Shown here piece by piece: positions 7,160 to 16,621 of a stretch of 64,000 nt of DNA (positions within the stretch are counted from its first letter, which is position 1; the number at the start of each line of letters is the position of its first letter). The position numbers and the translations under genes were made by a program. Source of the stretch: Bacteroidia bacterium (GTDB taxonomy: Bacteria; Bacteroidota; Bacteroidia; Flavobacteriales; Flavobacteriaceae). Location of the stretch: contig JAUICK010000015.1 of assembly GCA_030427865.1 (NCBI GenBank), positions 23,436-87,435 of the forward strand, written 5' to 3'. The notes beneath the pieces were generated by a model. It worked only from the letters and a program-made list of their open reading frames with translations, was not told the DNA's origin and did no database searches.

Positions 7160-9381
7160 TATTATACCTTTTAAAATCTATGGGTTGTTTGGCTTTACTG
7201 CTTTTCTTTTATCATTTGATTTTAGAAAAAGAAAAAATGCATAATTTTAATCGTTTCTATTTATTAGGTAGTATTGTATTTTCATTTTTAATTCCTTTAT
7301 TCACCATTACTATTGATAAAGTAATGGAAGACTCAATAGTTCTAAATCAGTCTTTTAAAAATCAAACTATTTTAGAAAATACAACTCCAATTCTACTAAA
7401 AGAAACTTTTGATTACAATTTATTATTTATTGGATTTTACATTTTAATTTCTTTTGTTTTTTTGATTCGATTTGGAAGAAATCTATTTAAAATCATCAAA
7501 AAAATTAAACAAAACAAACTTATAAATTATAAAAATGCAGTATTAGTTTTAGTTGATGATAAAATCCTTCCACACACATTTTGGAACTTTATTTTCATCA
7601 ATAAATATGATTACTACACGCATAAAATTGAAGAAGAATTATTTACTCACGAACTTACACATGTAACACAAAAACATACTTTAGATGTATTAATTATTGA
7701 ATTTTTACAGGCTATTTTTTGGATAAATCCGCTGTTTATTTTTTTAAAAAAAGCCATTCAACTAAATCATGAATTTTTAGCAGATGAATCTGTTATACAT
7801 CAACATAAAAACACATTCCAATATCAGTATTTGTTACTAAACAAAGCTGCTTGGAATAACGAATATTACTTGGCCAGTAATTTGAATTATTCACTTACAA
7901 AAAAACGATTAGAAATGATGACAACACAAAGTTCCATAACCAAAATATGGTTAAAAAAACTGGCGATAATTCCGGTTTTAATAGGATTTATATTCCTCTT
8001 TGCAGAAAGAGTTGAAGCACAAAAAGTAATGGAAACAATTACTGAACAAGTAAACTCTTTAAACAAAAAAAGTAATAATTTAACTGATAATGAAATTTAT
8101 AAAGAATATTTTTTTAGAAATGGAAGTATTACTTTTAAAGATAAGAATGGTAAAGAAATAAGAAAAAAATACTCTGAATTAACTAAGGAAGAAAAGAAAA
8201 AAGTAGTTCCTCCTCCGCCATTAAAATCAAATAAGAAAGTACCTACTCAAAAATTGATAAGAAATTTAAAAGACAGCTCAAAATATACCATTTGGATTGA
8301 TGGAAAAGTGGTTAAAAATGATATTTTAGCTAATTATAAAAATACAGATTTTTCTAACTATTTGGTAAGTTCTGTGCATAATAATGCTAAAAGCAAACGT
8401 TTTCCTCAAAAATATCAAGCCAGTTTAGAAACTACAAAATATTTTGAAATTCAAAATAAAAAAAGAGCTAAAGCTTTTGAAAATTATAAAAAAGAATATA
8501 CTTTAAAAGAAAAAGCAACCACATCTAGAGGTAAAAGTATTAAAACTGGTTTCAAAATCATAAAAGGCAATAGATATTATTTTGTTACTGTTAAGAATAA
8601 TACAAAATACTATAACAAAGATGGAAAATTAGCAGATAATTCTGGCAAAATACTTTCCAATAAAAAAGCAAAAGCAAGTAGCATTATTCCAGATAATTAT
8701 ATAACTAAAACCTATTTTCAAGGAAAAGTTTTTTGCAAATTTACTGATGACAAACCTTATACAAGAAGTAAAAACTCATTAAAAGAAATAAAGAATTTTT
8801 ATAATGTAGATAAATTTAATAGACTAAACAAGTATTATGAAAAATTAAGAAATGAAAAACCTCATTATATCAAAAGCTTAAAAAAAAGAAAAAATGAAAT
8901 GGATAAAGAATTTTCTTTGCTAAGCTCTTTATATTCTAAACTTTCTGTAGAAGATAAAAAGAAAGTAAAAAGACCTACCTACCCTTATTATCCTTATTTA
9001 AGATTGATGAAAAACAACAAAGTTTTTTATAAATTAAAATCAGAATTAACAGAAGAAGATACGTTACTTATTCCACCTCCACCACCACCTCCAAATGCTT
9101 CCAAAGAGGAAATTGGTAAAGCAAAAAAAGCATATAAAGAGTGGAAAAAGCGAACAGGAAATGATTATATAATTCCACCACCTCCTCCTCCAAGAAACCA
9201 TCTAAACCAAGTAATTGAAATGGCAAAAAAAGGAGCAAAGTTTTATTACGAAGGTAAACCCATAAATTCTGACAAAGCAATAACGCTTTTAAAAAAGAAT
9301 AAGAAATTAAATATACATTCAGAAAGCACAAACTACAGCAATTACAAAGTTTGGATTTCTAAAACTCCAATTAAAAACTAA
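7156..9381 (+). CDS. BlaR1/MecR1-like M56 membrane metallopeptidase
   Basis: 741 residues. N-terminal membrane helices lie at about 1-20, 34-52 and 88-106. The cytoplasmic zinc protease follows with HELTH (165-169) and a downstream Glu in LNHEFLADES (about residue 200). Another helix sits at about 270-287. After that comes a 450-residue, Lys-rich outer part with three degenerate units that end in proline runs: LTKEEKKKVVPPPP (about 345), LSVEDKKKVKRPTYP (about 600) and LTEEDTLLIPPPPPPP (about 635). A fourth proline run (IIPPPPPP) is near 675. The beta-lactam-binding sensor domain of classical BlaR1 is not seen, so the signal is unknown. It is expected to inactivate the co-encoded BlaI-like repressor. 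Confidence 0.85.
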   Translation: MILYLLKSMGCLALLLFFYHLILEKEKMHNFNRFYLLGSIVFSFLIPLFTITIDKVMEDSIVLNQSFKNQTILENTTPILLKETFDYNLLFIGFYILISFVFLIRFGRNLFKIIKKIKQNKLINYKNAVLVLVDDKILPHTFWNFIFINKYDYYTHKIEEELFTHELTHVTQKHTLDVLIIEFLQAIFWINPLFIFLKKAIQLNHEFLADESVIHQHKNTFQYQYLLLNKAAWNNEYYLASNLNYSLTKKRLEMMTTQSSITKIWLKKLAIIPVLIGFIFLFAERVEAQKVMETITEQVNSLNKKSNNLTDNEIYKEYFFRNGSITFKDKNGKEIRKKYSELTKEEKKKVVPPPPLKSNKKVPTQKLIRNLKDSSKYTIWIDGKVVKNDILANYKNTDFSNYLVSSVHNNAKSKRFPQKYQASLETTKYFEIQNKKRAKAFENYKKEYTLKEKATTSRGKSIKTGFKIIKGNRYYFVTVKNNTKYYNKDGKLADNSGKILSNKKAKASSIIPDNYITKTYFQGKVFCKFTDDKPYTRSKNSLKEIKNFYNVDKFNRLNKYYEKLRNEKPHYIKSLKKRKNEMDKEFSLLSSLYSKLSVEDKKKVKRPTYPYYPYLRLMKNNKVFYKLKSELTEEDTLLIPPPPPPPNASKEEIGKAKKAYKEWKKRTGNDYIIPPPPPPRNHLNQVIEMAKKGAKFYYEGKPINSDKAITLLKKNKKLNIHSESTNYSNYKVWISKTPIKN

Positions 9382-9389
9382 AATTTTTA

Positions 9390-9416
9390 AAACCTCGAAA
9401 AATCGAGGTTTTTTTA
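9390..9416 (+). terminator. terminator of the blaI-blaR1-like operon
   Basis: A 9-bp stem AAACCTCGA/TCGAGGTTT (9390-9398 with 9403-9411) with a 4-base A loop, followed by a T-run, 8 bp after the stop codon. Confidence 0.85.
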
Positions 9417-9468
9417 TGTAACAAATTCAATTTAAATACGTTGTATTGTTATACTTAAATAATAAACT

Positions 9469-10569
9469 GTGCTTAAAAAATTCTTTCTAACATGTTCTGG
9501 GGTTGATAAAAATATTATAGGAAACTGTTCTGATGGCGAACAAAATAAGTATGTAGGTATTGGTGCTACTGTGTTTTTTACAGCTGTTATGGCAACCATA
9601 GCTGGTAGTTATGCACTTTTTACAGTTTTCGATAATTTATATGCTGCTATTTTCTTCGGAATTATTTGGGGACTACTCATCTTTAATTTAGACAGATTTA
9701 TTGTTTCTACCATTAAAAAATCGGATTCTAAATGGAAAGAAATTTTGCAAGCTTCTCCAAGAATTTTGTTGGCAGTAATTATTGCTATTGTAATTTCTAA
9801 ACCTTTAGAATTAAAATTGTTTGAGAAAGAAATCAATCAGATTTTGTTAACAGAAAAGAATCAAATGACTTTGGATAACAAAACACAAATTGCACAACAA
9901 TTTACTCCTGAAATTGCAAATATTAATGATGAAATCAACAAATTAAAACAAGAAATTACCACAAAAGAAACAGAAACAAATACTTTATATGAAACCTATA
10001 TTGCTGAAGCTGAAGGTAGAAAAGGAACAAAAATCTTAGGTAAAGGACCGGTTTATAAAGAAAAAAGAGAAAAACACGATGCTGCTTTAGCTGAATTGAA
10101 TCAACTGAAAAAAGACAATGCAGCAAAAATACAAGCCAAAGAACTTGCCATTTCAGATTTACAAAAGAATCAAAAGTTAACAGAAACAAAAACGCAACCT
10201 ATCATCTCAAATTTTGATGGTTTAATGGCAAGAATAAATGCATTGGGTAAATTACCTTGGTTACCATCATTCTTTATCTTTTTGTTGTTTTTGGCTATTG
10301 AAACATCACCCATTTTTGCAAAACTGATTGCTCCAAAAGGCGAATATGATTTTAAATTAGAAGAAGAAGAAACCGCTATAAAAACTTGGGTTAAACAACA
10401 AGTTCATCAAAGAGAAGAAATGTTAAAAGCAGATATTATTGTTAACGGAAAAGTATACAAAACTATTTCTGAAGAAGAAGAATTGTATACTTACAAGCAA
10501 AAAATAGCTCGCGATTTAATGAAATTACAAGCAGATTCGTTTTACAAGAAGCAACAAAAAATGCTTTAA
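9469..10569 (+). CDS. DUF4407 membrane protein
   Basis: 366 residues starting at GTG. An in-frame TAA lies two codons upstream and no closer ATG exists; the encoded start, LKKFFLTCSGVDKNII, fits the family N-terminus. Membrane helices lie near 28-50, 58-76, 98-118 and 255-277. Between the third and fourth is a long charged coiled coil (about 145-230), and a soluble C-terminal tail follows. The family is uncharacterised. The layout of paired helices flanking a coiled coil suggests an oligomeric membrane assembly, which is inference. It stands alone after a terminator, so any link to the BlaR1-like system is only positional. Confidence 0.8.
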   Translation: MLKKFFLTCSGVDKNIIGNCSDGEQNKYVGIGATVFFTAVMATIAGSYALFTVFDNLYAAIFFGIIWGLLIFNLDRFIVSTIKKSDSKWKEILQASPRILLAVIIAIVISKPLELKLFEKEINQILLTEKNQMTLDNKTQIAQQFTPEIANINDEINKLKQEITTKETETNTLYETYIAEAEGRKGTKILGKGPVYKEKREKHDAALAELNQLKKDNAAKIQAKELAISDLQKNQKLTETKTQPIISNFDGLMARINALGKLPWLPSFFIFLLFLAIETSPIFAKLIAPKGEYDFKLEEEETAIKTWVKQQVHQREEMLKADIIVNGKVYKTISEEEELYTYKQKIARDLMKLQADSFYKKQQKML

Positions 10570-10640
10570 CATCTTAAATAATTTGAGTTTGTATATCATT
10601 CTGAACTAAGGATGGGGAAGAATCTTAAAAACAAAAAAAA

Positions 10641-10684
10641 TGATATTTCTCAATCGTTTAAAATTGCTTATTTCGAAACGACAG
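10641..10684 (+). repeat. dispersed flavobacterial repeat, copy A
   Basis: The segment runs from TGATATTTCTCAATCG to TATTTCGAAACGACA. It resembles 36379-36420 and 39758-39788 in sequence and in its end-to-end imperfect palindromy. It lies between two convergent genes and follows a related-looking piece (CATTCTGAACTAAGGATGG, 10598-10616). Confidence 0.55.
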
Positions 10685-10693
10685 ACTGAAATA

Positions 10694-11290
10694 CTACTCT
10701 TTCTCTGCCATTTTTTTAACGTAATCTGTAATAATTACAATTTGAGTGGAACCAACTTTGCCTTCTATATATCTGGCATTTTCGTGGTCTAAAGAAATTC
10801 TACGAACCGCAGTTCCTTGTTTTGCTACCATACTTGAGCCCTTCACTTTTAAATCTTTAATCAAAACCACAGAATCTCCAGCTTGTAAAATGGCACCATT
10901 TGCATCTCTGTGAATAATCTTTTCGCTTTCGTCTAAATGATCGCCAGATTCTTTTGCAAAACGCAAATCTTCATCTTCTAAATAGAACATATCCAACAAG
11001 TCTTGTGGCCAACCTTCTTTTCTTAAGCGAGATAACATTCTCCAAGCAACCACTTTTACTGCTCTAAACTCACTCCACATCGCATCGTTTAAACAACGCC
11101 AGTGATTTGCATCTGTTGCAGATGGGTTTTCAATTTGAGTTACACAAGTTTCGCAAGCCAATAAACTACCATCTACTCCACCTCCACCTGTTAGTTTTGG
11201 TTTTACTTCGTAAATTGTTAGGTTATTTGTAGATGCACATAATTCACATTGATTTCCGCTTCTGTTTTCTAAATCTTGTTGTAAACTCAT
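10694..11290 (-). CDS. PhnA-domain protein
   Basis: 198 residues counted from the Met at 11288-11290 (MSLQQDLENRSGNQCELC). A longer frame from 11317 is possible but would start inside the -7 box CAAAAGTA (11315-11322, minus strand TACTTTTG), so the shorter start is preferred. An N-terminal zinc ribbon is seen (CELC and CETC). The C-terminal KOW/SH3-like PhnA domain runs from about 135 (GAILQAGDSVVLIKDLKVKG). PhnA proteins were named from a phosphonate operon, but their function is unsettled. No phosphonate genes are near. Confidence 0.85.
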   Translation of the reverse strand: MSLQQDLENRSGNQCELCASTNNLTIYEVKPKLTGGGGVDGSLLACETCVTQIENPSATDANHWRCLNDAMWSEFRAVKVVAWRMLSRLRKEGWPQDLLDMFYLEDEDLRFAKESGDHLDESEKIIHRDANGAILQAGDSVVLIKDLKVKGSSMVAKQGTAVRRISLDHENARYIEGKVGSTQIVIITDYVKKMAEKE

Positions 11291-11314
11291 TGTTTTTTTT
11301 AGATTGATTGTTGG

Positions 11315-11322
11315 CAAAAGTA
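11315..11322 (-). promoter_or_regulatory. -7 box of the phnA-like gene
   Basis: Minus strand TACTTTTG, matching TAnnTTTG, 25 bp before the preferred start at 11290. No -33 TTTG is evident. Confidence 0.4.
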
Positions 11323-11346
11323 CATTTTTAAATCTATCTTTAACAG

Positions 11347-11853
11347 ATGTTTTTAGAAAGTAAAAGGCTTATTATTAGAGATATTCAAATTAGTGATGCT
11401 TCGTTTTATTTTGAGCTATTTAACGATCCAGATTGGATTCGTTTTATAAGTAATAAAAAACTAAAATCTGTTGATGAAACTGCAACATATCTAAAGAAAA
11501 TGAAAGTCGAAAATTCTAAATTAGGTGGTCTTGGTTTTTTTACAGTTGTCTTAAAAAGCACTCAAGAACTCATAGGAACTTCTACAGCTTTACAACGAGA
11601 ATCTTTAAATTTTGTGGATGTTGGTTACGGTTTTTTACCTAAAGGAAGAGGAAAAGGTTACGCAATTGAAGCAACAAAATTAATTATTGAATACGTTCAA
11701 AAAACCTTTAAACAAAAGAAAATATTAGCTTTTACAAAACCTGATAATGATAAATCTCAAAACCTACTAAAAAAACTCGATTTTAAATTTATTGGTTATC
11801 AAGTTATTTTTGATAATGAAGAAGATGCTATTTTTGAATTTGAGTTTAGTTAA
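11347..11853 (+). CDS. GNAT-family N-acetyltransferase (RimJ/RimL type)
   Basis: 168 residues. It opens with the RimJ/L-like strand [23 protein letters not shown], paraphrased here as a conserved Arg-Leu-Ile/Leu-Arg pattern. The acetyl-CoA-binding loop is [15 protein letters not shown] (about 97-111, the R/Q-x-x-G-x-G/A motif), then [16 protein letters not shown]. It transfers acetyl from acetyl-CoA to an amine, either a protein N-terminus or a small molecule; the substrate is unknown. It overlaps the convergent adenine deaminase gene by 8 bp. Confidence 0.88.
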   Translation: MFLESKRLIIRDIQISDASFYFELFNDPDWIRFISNKKLKSVDETATYLKKMKVENSKLGGLGFFTVVLKSTQELIGTSTALQRESLNFVDVGYGFLPKGRGKGYAIEATKLIIEYVQKTFKQKKILAFTKPDNDKSQNLLKKLDFKFIGYQVIFDNEEDAIFEFEFS

Positions 11854-13468
11854 TTTCCAACGAAGTAAACTGAAACGTATTTCCATCAAACAAACCTTTA
11901 TCAGATAATTTTAAAGAAGGAATTACCAACAATGCCATAAACGATAAACTCATATAAGGTGCTCTTAATTTGCTTCCCATTTGTTTTGCCATTGCATCTA
12001 ATTCGGCATAAGCCTTTCCAATTTCTTGAGCCGATTTATCAGACATAATTCCTGCAACTGGTAATGAAACAATTTTTTCTGTTGATGAATTTACAGCACA
12101 AACTCCACCTTTATTTTTAATAATTAAATTTACTGCTTTACAAATCATTTTATCTGAAACTCCAACTGCAATGATATTATGAGAATCGTGCCCAACAGAA
12201 CTTGCAATAGCACCTTCTTTGAGTCCGAAATTTTTGATAAACGCAATTGCAAGCCCATCATTTTGATAACGATTAACAACCGTCATTTTTAAAACATCTG
12301 TTGTTGTATTCGAAACTAAGTTTCCATCAACAATTAAAGAATTTGCTTCTATTTGATTGGTTACTAATTCGCCATCCAAGGCTTCAATAACTCTTATTTT
12401 CTTTGCTGAAGATTCAAATCTAAAATCTGCAATTTGTTTTTTATCAGTATTAAAATTATTCAGTACTTCAAAATCGACAGATTTTACAAATGATTTTCCA
12501 TTTTTAGCAACCAACTTTCCATTAATATAGGTTTCTAAAACATTGAATTTCTCTAAAGTATCAACAATAATAAAATCTGCAAAATCATCTTTTTGCAACA
12601 AACCAACCTCTAAGTTGTAATGTTTTACGGGGTTTATACAAGCAGCTTGTAAAACTTTAAAAACATCAATTCCTTTTGCTACAGCTCTTTCACACAATTG
12701 ATTGATGTGTCCTAACAACAAATCATCTGGATGTTTATCATCAGAACAAAACATCATATTCTCAAAATGTTCTGGTAATAAATCGATTAAAGCTTCAAAG
12801 TTTTTAGCTGCAGAACCTTCTCTGATGATAACTTTCATTCCTTTTTGTAATTTCTCTAAAGCTTCTTCATAAGAAAAACATTCGTGGTCTGTAGAAATTC
12901 CTGTTGCAATATATTTGGTTACATCATCACCTCTTAACCCAGGAGCGTGACCATCTATAGGTTTGTTGTTGTTTTTTGCATGCTGAATTTTCTTTAAAAC
13001 TTCTGAATCATCAAATAAAACACCAGGATAATTCATCATTTCTGCTAAATATTTAATGTCTGAATTTTCCATCATCAACCTAATATCTTCCGCATCTATA
13101 ATTGCACCCGCACTTTCAAAAGAAGTTGCTGGGACACAACTTGGGGCTCCAAAATTGAATTTTAACGGAACTTTTTTTCCGTTTTTAATCATAAAATCGA
13201 CACCTTTTACACCCAAAACATTAGCAATTTCGTGCGGATCTGAAACGGTTGCTACAGTTCCGTGAATCACTGCAATTTTGGCAAATTCAGAAGGCACTAA
13301 CATAGAACTTTCTATATGTATATGCGCATCAACAAAACCTGGTAAAATGTAATTTTCTTGGTTATGATTAGCTTCTCTAATTTTAAGAATTTTATCATTT
13401 TTAACAATAATTTCACCTTTAAAAATATTACGATTTTGAATATCTACTATATTTCCTTGTATTATCAT
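11846..13468 (-). CDS. ade: adenine deaminase
   Basis: 540 residues, usual size for the prokaryotic AdeC-type enzyme of the amidohydrolase superfamily, which turns adenine into hypoxanthine and ammonia in purine salvage. Metal ligands are in [16 protein letters not shown] (about 45-60, HxH). Further motifs are [26 protein letters not shown] and [14 protein letters not shown]. The C-terminal beta-rich domain (about 330-540) includes [12 protein letters not shown]. It is divergent from the large fusion gene across 80 bp. A possible minus-strand -7 box TAGATTTG lies at 13485-13492. Confidence 0.95.
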   Translation of the reverse strand: MIIQGNIVDIQNRNIFKGEIIVKNDKILKIREANHNQENYILPGFVDAHIHIESSMLVPSEFAKIAVIHGTVATVSDPHEIANVLGVKGVDFMIKNGKKVPLKFNFGAPSCVPATSFESAGAIIDAEDIRLMMENSDIKYLAEMMNYPGVLFDDSEVLKKIQHAKNNNKPIDGHAPGLRGDDVTKYIATGISTDHECFSYEEALEKLQKGMKVIIREGSAAKNFEALIDLLPEHFENMMFCSDDKHPDDLLLGHINQLCERAVAKGIDVFKVLQAACINPVKHYNLEVGLLQKDDFADFIIVDTLEKFNVLETYINGKLVAKNGKSFVKSVDFEVLNNFNTDKKQIADFRFESSAKKIRVIEALDGELVTNQIEANSLIVDGNLVSNTTTDVLKMTVVNRYQNDGLAIAFIKNFGLKEGAIASSVGHDSHNIIAVGVSDKMICKAVNLIIKNKGGVCAVNSSTEKIVSLPVAGIMSDKSAQEIGKAYAELDAMAKQMGSKLRAPYMSLSFMALLVIPSLKLSDKGLFDGNTFQFTSLEIN

Positions 13469-13548
13469 CTTGGATGCTTTTAGGCAAATCTACAAATAAT
13501 AAAAGATGAAAATTATGTGTTTTATCAACTTTATCTTATTTTTATTTT

Positions 13549-16500
13549 ATGAATCTTACTTTTGAAAAACTTACTCCAAAAGATGCAGAAGCAATTCTTT
13601 TAAAACTATATAATATTAACGGAAAAGCTTTCAAACTTCCTGGTGAAATTGATGCTAATTTTAAAATAAAAGTTGATCATAAACCTTGTTATATTTTAAA
13701 GATTTCTCCAGAAAATACAAATATTAATGAACTTGATTTTCAAGTGAAGATTTTAAACCATATTTCACAAAAAAATGAAATTGAAAATGTTCCAAAATGT
13801 ATTCCTGATAAAAATGGAAATTCAATTACAGAAACTCTATTAAATTATAAAAATCATCCAGTAAGACTTTTAAACTGGATTAATGGTCGGATTTGGAATG
13901 CTGTAAATCCAAAATTAAACGATTTACGTTTTCGCTTAGGAAAAAAAAATGGAGAAATCACAAAAGCATTATCAGATTTTGTACATCCTTTTTCTGAACG
14001 AAAATTTGATTGGGACAATGCGCAAACACTTTGGACAAAAAACTATTTACACCTTTTTTCTTTGGATGACAAAAAGGTAGTTTCTTATTTTTTACATCGA
14101 TTTGAATCTTTTCAAAAAAAATATCAGAATTTAAGAAAATCTGTTGTCCATAATGATGTAAATGACAATAATATTTTGGTTTCTGAAGATGTATTAAAAC
14201 CAAAAGTAACTGCTATAATAGATTTTGGAGATGCTGTAAAAACACAAGTTATTAATGATTTGGCAATTACTTGCACTTATGCCATTATAGATACAGAAGA
14301 TCCTTTAGAAACAAGTTTAGCTGTTGTAAAAGGCTATCATTCTGCTTTTCAATTAGAAGAAAAAGAACTTGAGTTTTTATATATTTTAATTGGTATTCGA
14401 TTGGTAATTTCTGTAACTAAATCTGCCATTAACAAAATAGAAAATCCAGCAAACAAATATTTACTCATCAGCGAAAAACCTGCTTGGAATTTATTAAAAA
14501 AATGGATAAAAATTTCTGAAGATTTTGCACATTATAGTTTTAGAAATGCTTGTGGATTTAAACCAAACCCTAATCAAAAGAAATTTGAAAATTGGGCAAA
14601 AGAAAAGCAATTTTATTTGTCAGAATTATTCCCAACAATAAACAAAAATAAAATTCAACATTTAGATTTATCGGTTTCGAGCACATTTGCTGGGCATCAA
14701 GAAGAATTTAATAACCTTGATTTATTTCAATTTAAAATTGACCAACTTCAGAAAACTGTTCCCAATAAAATTATTTCTGGCGGGTATTTAGAACCTCGTT
14801 CTTTATATACATCAACAGAATATGATACTATTGGTAATTATGGAAAACAAAGTAGAGCTATTCATTTAGGAATCGATTTTTGGTTACCAGCAAACACCCC
14901 AGTTCATGCCTTTTTTGACGGAGAAGTAGTAATTGCTGAGAATGATGCAGGTGATAAAGAATATGGTGGATTAATTGTTTTGAAACATCAACAAAAAGAC
15001 TTTCATTTTTACACTTTATATGGTCATAATACTATAAAGAGTGTGCTACAACATAAGATAGGAGACACCATAAAAAAAGGAAATCAAATTGCAGTTTTAG
15101 CTGATTATCCTGAAAACGGAAATTGGGCTCCTCACCTACATTTTCAGGTACTTTTGTCTTTGTTAGATTATAAAAAAGATTTTCCTGGAGTTGCCTATTA
15201 TCATCAAATAGAGGTTTGGAAAAGCATTTGCCCTAACCCAAATTTATTGTTTAAAGTTGATGGTTTTAAAGGAAATTTGATAGACACAACAGACAAAATC
15301 AAAAACCATAGAAAAAATTATTTAGGTAAAAATTTAAGTTTACAATATCAAAAACCATTACACATTGTAAAAGGAATAAATCAATATTTGGTAGATAATT
15401 TTGGTCAAAAATATTTAGACACTGTAAATAACGTAGCACATGTAGGTCATGAAAATTTTAAAGTAATTAAAACAGGTCAAAACCAAATGGCTTTGTTAAA
15501 TACAAACACACGTTACTTACATGAAAATATTATTAAAGCTGCACAAGAATTACTAAAAACTTTACCTAAAGAAATTTCTGTTATATACTTTGTTAATTCT
15601 GGAAGCGAAGCCAATGAATTGGCAATTAGAATAGTAAAAGCCTGCACAAATTCTGATGAAATAATTGCCTCCCAACATGGTTATCATGGAAACACCAATG
15701 CGACAGTAAATATTTCTTCTTATAAGTTTGATGGAAAAGGTGGAAAAGGGAAACCTACAAATACTCATATTTTTTCAATCCCTAATTCGTTTAGAGGAAA
15801 ATACAGAGGGAAAAATACGGGCAATAATTATGCAAATGATGTTCAAATTTTAATTGATAATATTCATCAACAAAACAAAAAAGTAGGTGGTTTTATCATA
15901 GAACCCATTATTTCTTGTGGAGGGCAAGTAGAATTGCCCGAAGGATTTTTAGCAAAAGCATATCAAAAAATTAAAAAAGTAGGTGGGTTGTGTATTTCAG
16001 ACGAAGTACAAACTGGTCTTGGAAGAATGGGAAAAACCTTTTGGGGTTTTCAATTACACAACGTAATTCCAGATATTGTTACTATTGGCAAACCTTTAGG
16101 AAACGGACATCCAGTTGCAGCAGTAGCTTGCACCAAAGAAGTTGCGGAAAAATTTGCCAACGGAATGGAATTTTTTAACACTTTTGGCGGAAATCCTGTT
16201 TCTTGTGCAATTGCCACTAAAGTGTTACAAGAAGTAAGAGAAGAAAAATTACAAGAAAACGCACTAAAAGTTGGTGATTTTTTTAAAACCGAATTGCTAA
16301 AATTAACACAAAAATTTCCAATTATAGGAGATGTTAGAGGTCAAGGTTTATTTTTAGGTTTTGAATTGGTAGATACTAAGCTAAATCCGCTTGCTCTAAA
16401 AGCAGAATATTTAATTAATAGAATGAAATTTTATGGCATTTTAATGAGCTATGATGGGCCAGACAACAATGTTATTAAAATAAAACCACCTTTAACATTT

Positions 16501-16575
16501 ACAATAAAAAATGCAGAAGAAGTTATTTTTTACCTCCAAAAGGTTTTAAAAGAAGACTTTATGATATCAATTTAG
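13549..16575 (+). CDS. three-domain fusion: APH-type kinase, M23 peptidase, class III PLP aminotransferase/phospholyase
   Basis: 1008 residues with three complete catalytic signatures. Domain 1 (about 10-340) is an aminoglycoside phosphotransferase/hydroxylysine kinase-like fold, with nucleotide Lys51 in YILKIS, HNDVNDNNIL (His201, Asp203, Asn208) and IDFGD (Asp225). Domain 2 (about 400-560) is a LytM/M23 endopeptidase, with HLGID (His439, Asp443), YGH (His493) and HLH (His529, His531). Domain 3 (about 590-1008) is a class III PLP enzyme, with NSGSEANE, ISDEVQTGLGR (Asp818) and GKPLGNGHP (Schiff-base Lys848). The first and third domains match the pair that in animals phosphorylates hydroxylysine and eliminates phosphate from phosphohydroxylysine (HYKK and PHYKPL). 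Ethanolamine phosphate or another hydroxylated amine is an alternative. No signal peptide is seen, which is odd for M23. The next gene starts 46 bp downstream. Confidence 0.9.
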   Translation: MNLTFEKLTPKDAEAILLKLYNINGKAFKLPGEIDANFKIKVDHKPCYILKISPENTNINELDFQVKILNHISQKNEIENVPKCIPDKNGNSITETLLNYKNHPVRLLNWINGRIWNAVNPKLNDLRFRLGKKNGEITKALSDFVHPFSERKFDWDNAQTLWTKNYLHLFSLDDKKVVSYFLHRFESFQKKYQNLRKSVVHNDVNDNNILVSEDVLKPKVTAIIDFGDAVKTQVINDLAITCTYAIIDTEDPLETSLAVVKGYHSAFQLEEKELEFLYILIGIRLVISVTKSAINKIENPANKYLLISEKPAWNLLKKWIKISEDFAHYSFRNACGFKPNPNQKKFENWAKEKQFYLSELFPTINKNKIQHLDLSVSSTFAGHQEEFNNLDLFQFKIDQLQKTVPNKIISGGYLEPRSLYTSTEYDTIGNYGKQSRAIHLGIDFWLPANTPVHAFFDGEVVIAENDAGDKEYGGLIVLKHQQKDFHFYTLYGHNTIKSVLQHKIGDTIKKGNQIAVLADYPENGNWAPHLHFQVLLSLLDYKKDFPGVAYYHQIEVWKSICPNPNLLFKVDGFKGNLIDTTDKIKNHRKNYLGKNLSLQYQKPLHIVKGINQYLVDNFGQKYLDTVNNVAHVGHENFKVIKTGQNQMALLNTNTRYLHENIIKAAQELLKTLPKEISVIYFVNSGSEANELAIRIVKACTNSDEIIASQHGYHGNTNATVNISSYKFDGKGGKGKPTNTHIFSIPNSFRGKYRGKNTGNNYANDVQILIDNIHQQNKKVGGFIIEPIISCGGQVELPEGFLAKAYQKIKKVGGLCISDEVQTGLGRMGKTFWGFQLHNVIPDIVTIGKPLGNGHPVAAVACTKEVAEKFANGMEFFNTFGGNPVSCAIATKVLQEVREEKLQENALKVGDFFKTELLKLTQKFPIIGDVRGQGLFLGFELVDTKLNPLALKAEYLINRMKFYGILMSYDGPDNNVIKIKPPLTFTIKNAEEVIFYLQKVLKEDFMISI

Positions 16576-16621
16576 ATTATAAATCTTACATTTATACAGT
16601 ATAATCAAATCACCTACAACA

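Noticed and set aside
9068..9331. Minus-strand open frame opposite the BlaR1-like C-terminus
   Set aside because: It is rich in Val/Glu runs created by the complement of proline codon repeats; no start context or family.
10598..10690. Intergenic sequence tested for a small coding gene
   Set aside because: No frame with a plausible start and length; the sequence matches the dispersed repeat family.
11291..11317. N-terminal extension MPTINLKKT of the PhnA-like protein
   Set aside because: The upstream ATG overlaps the -7 box TACTTTTG and the family starts at the internal Met (11290).
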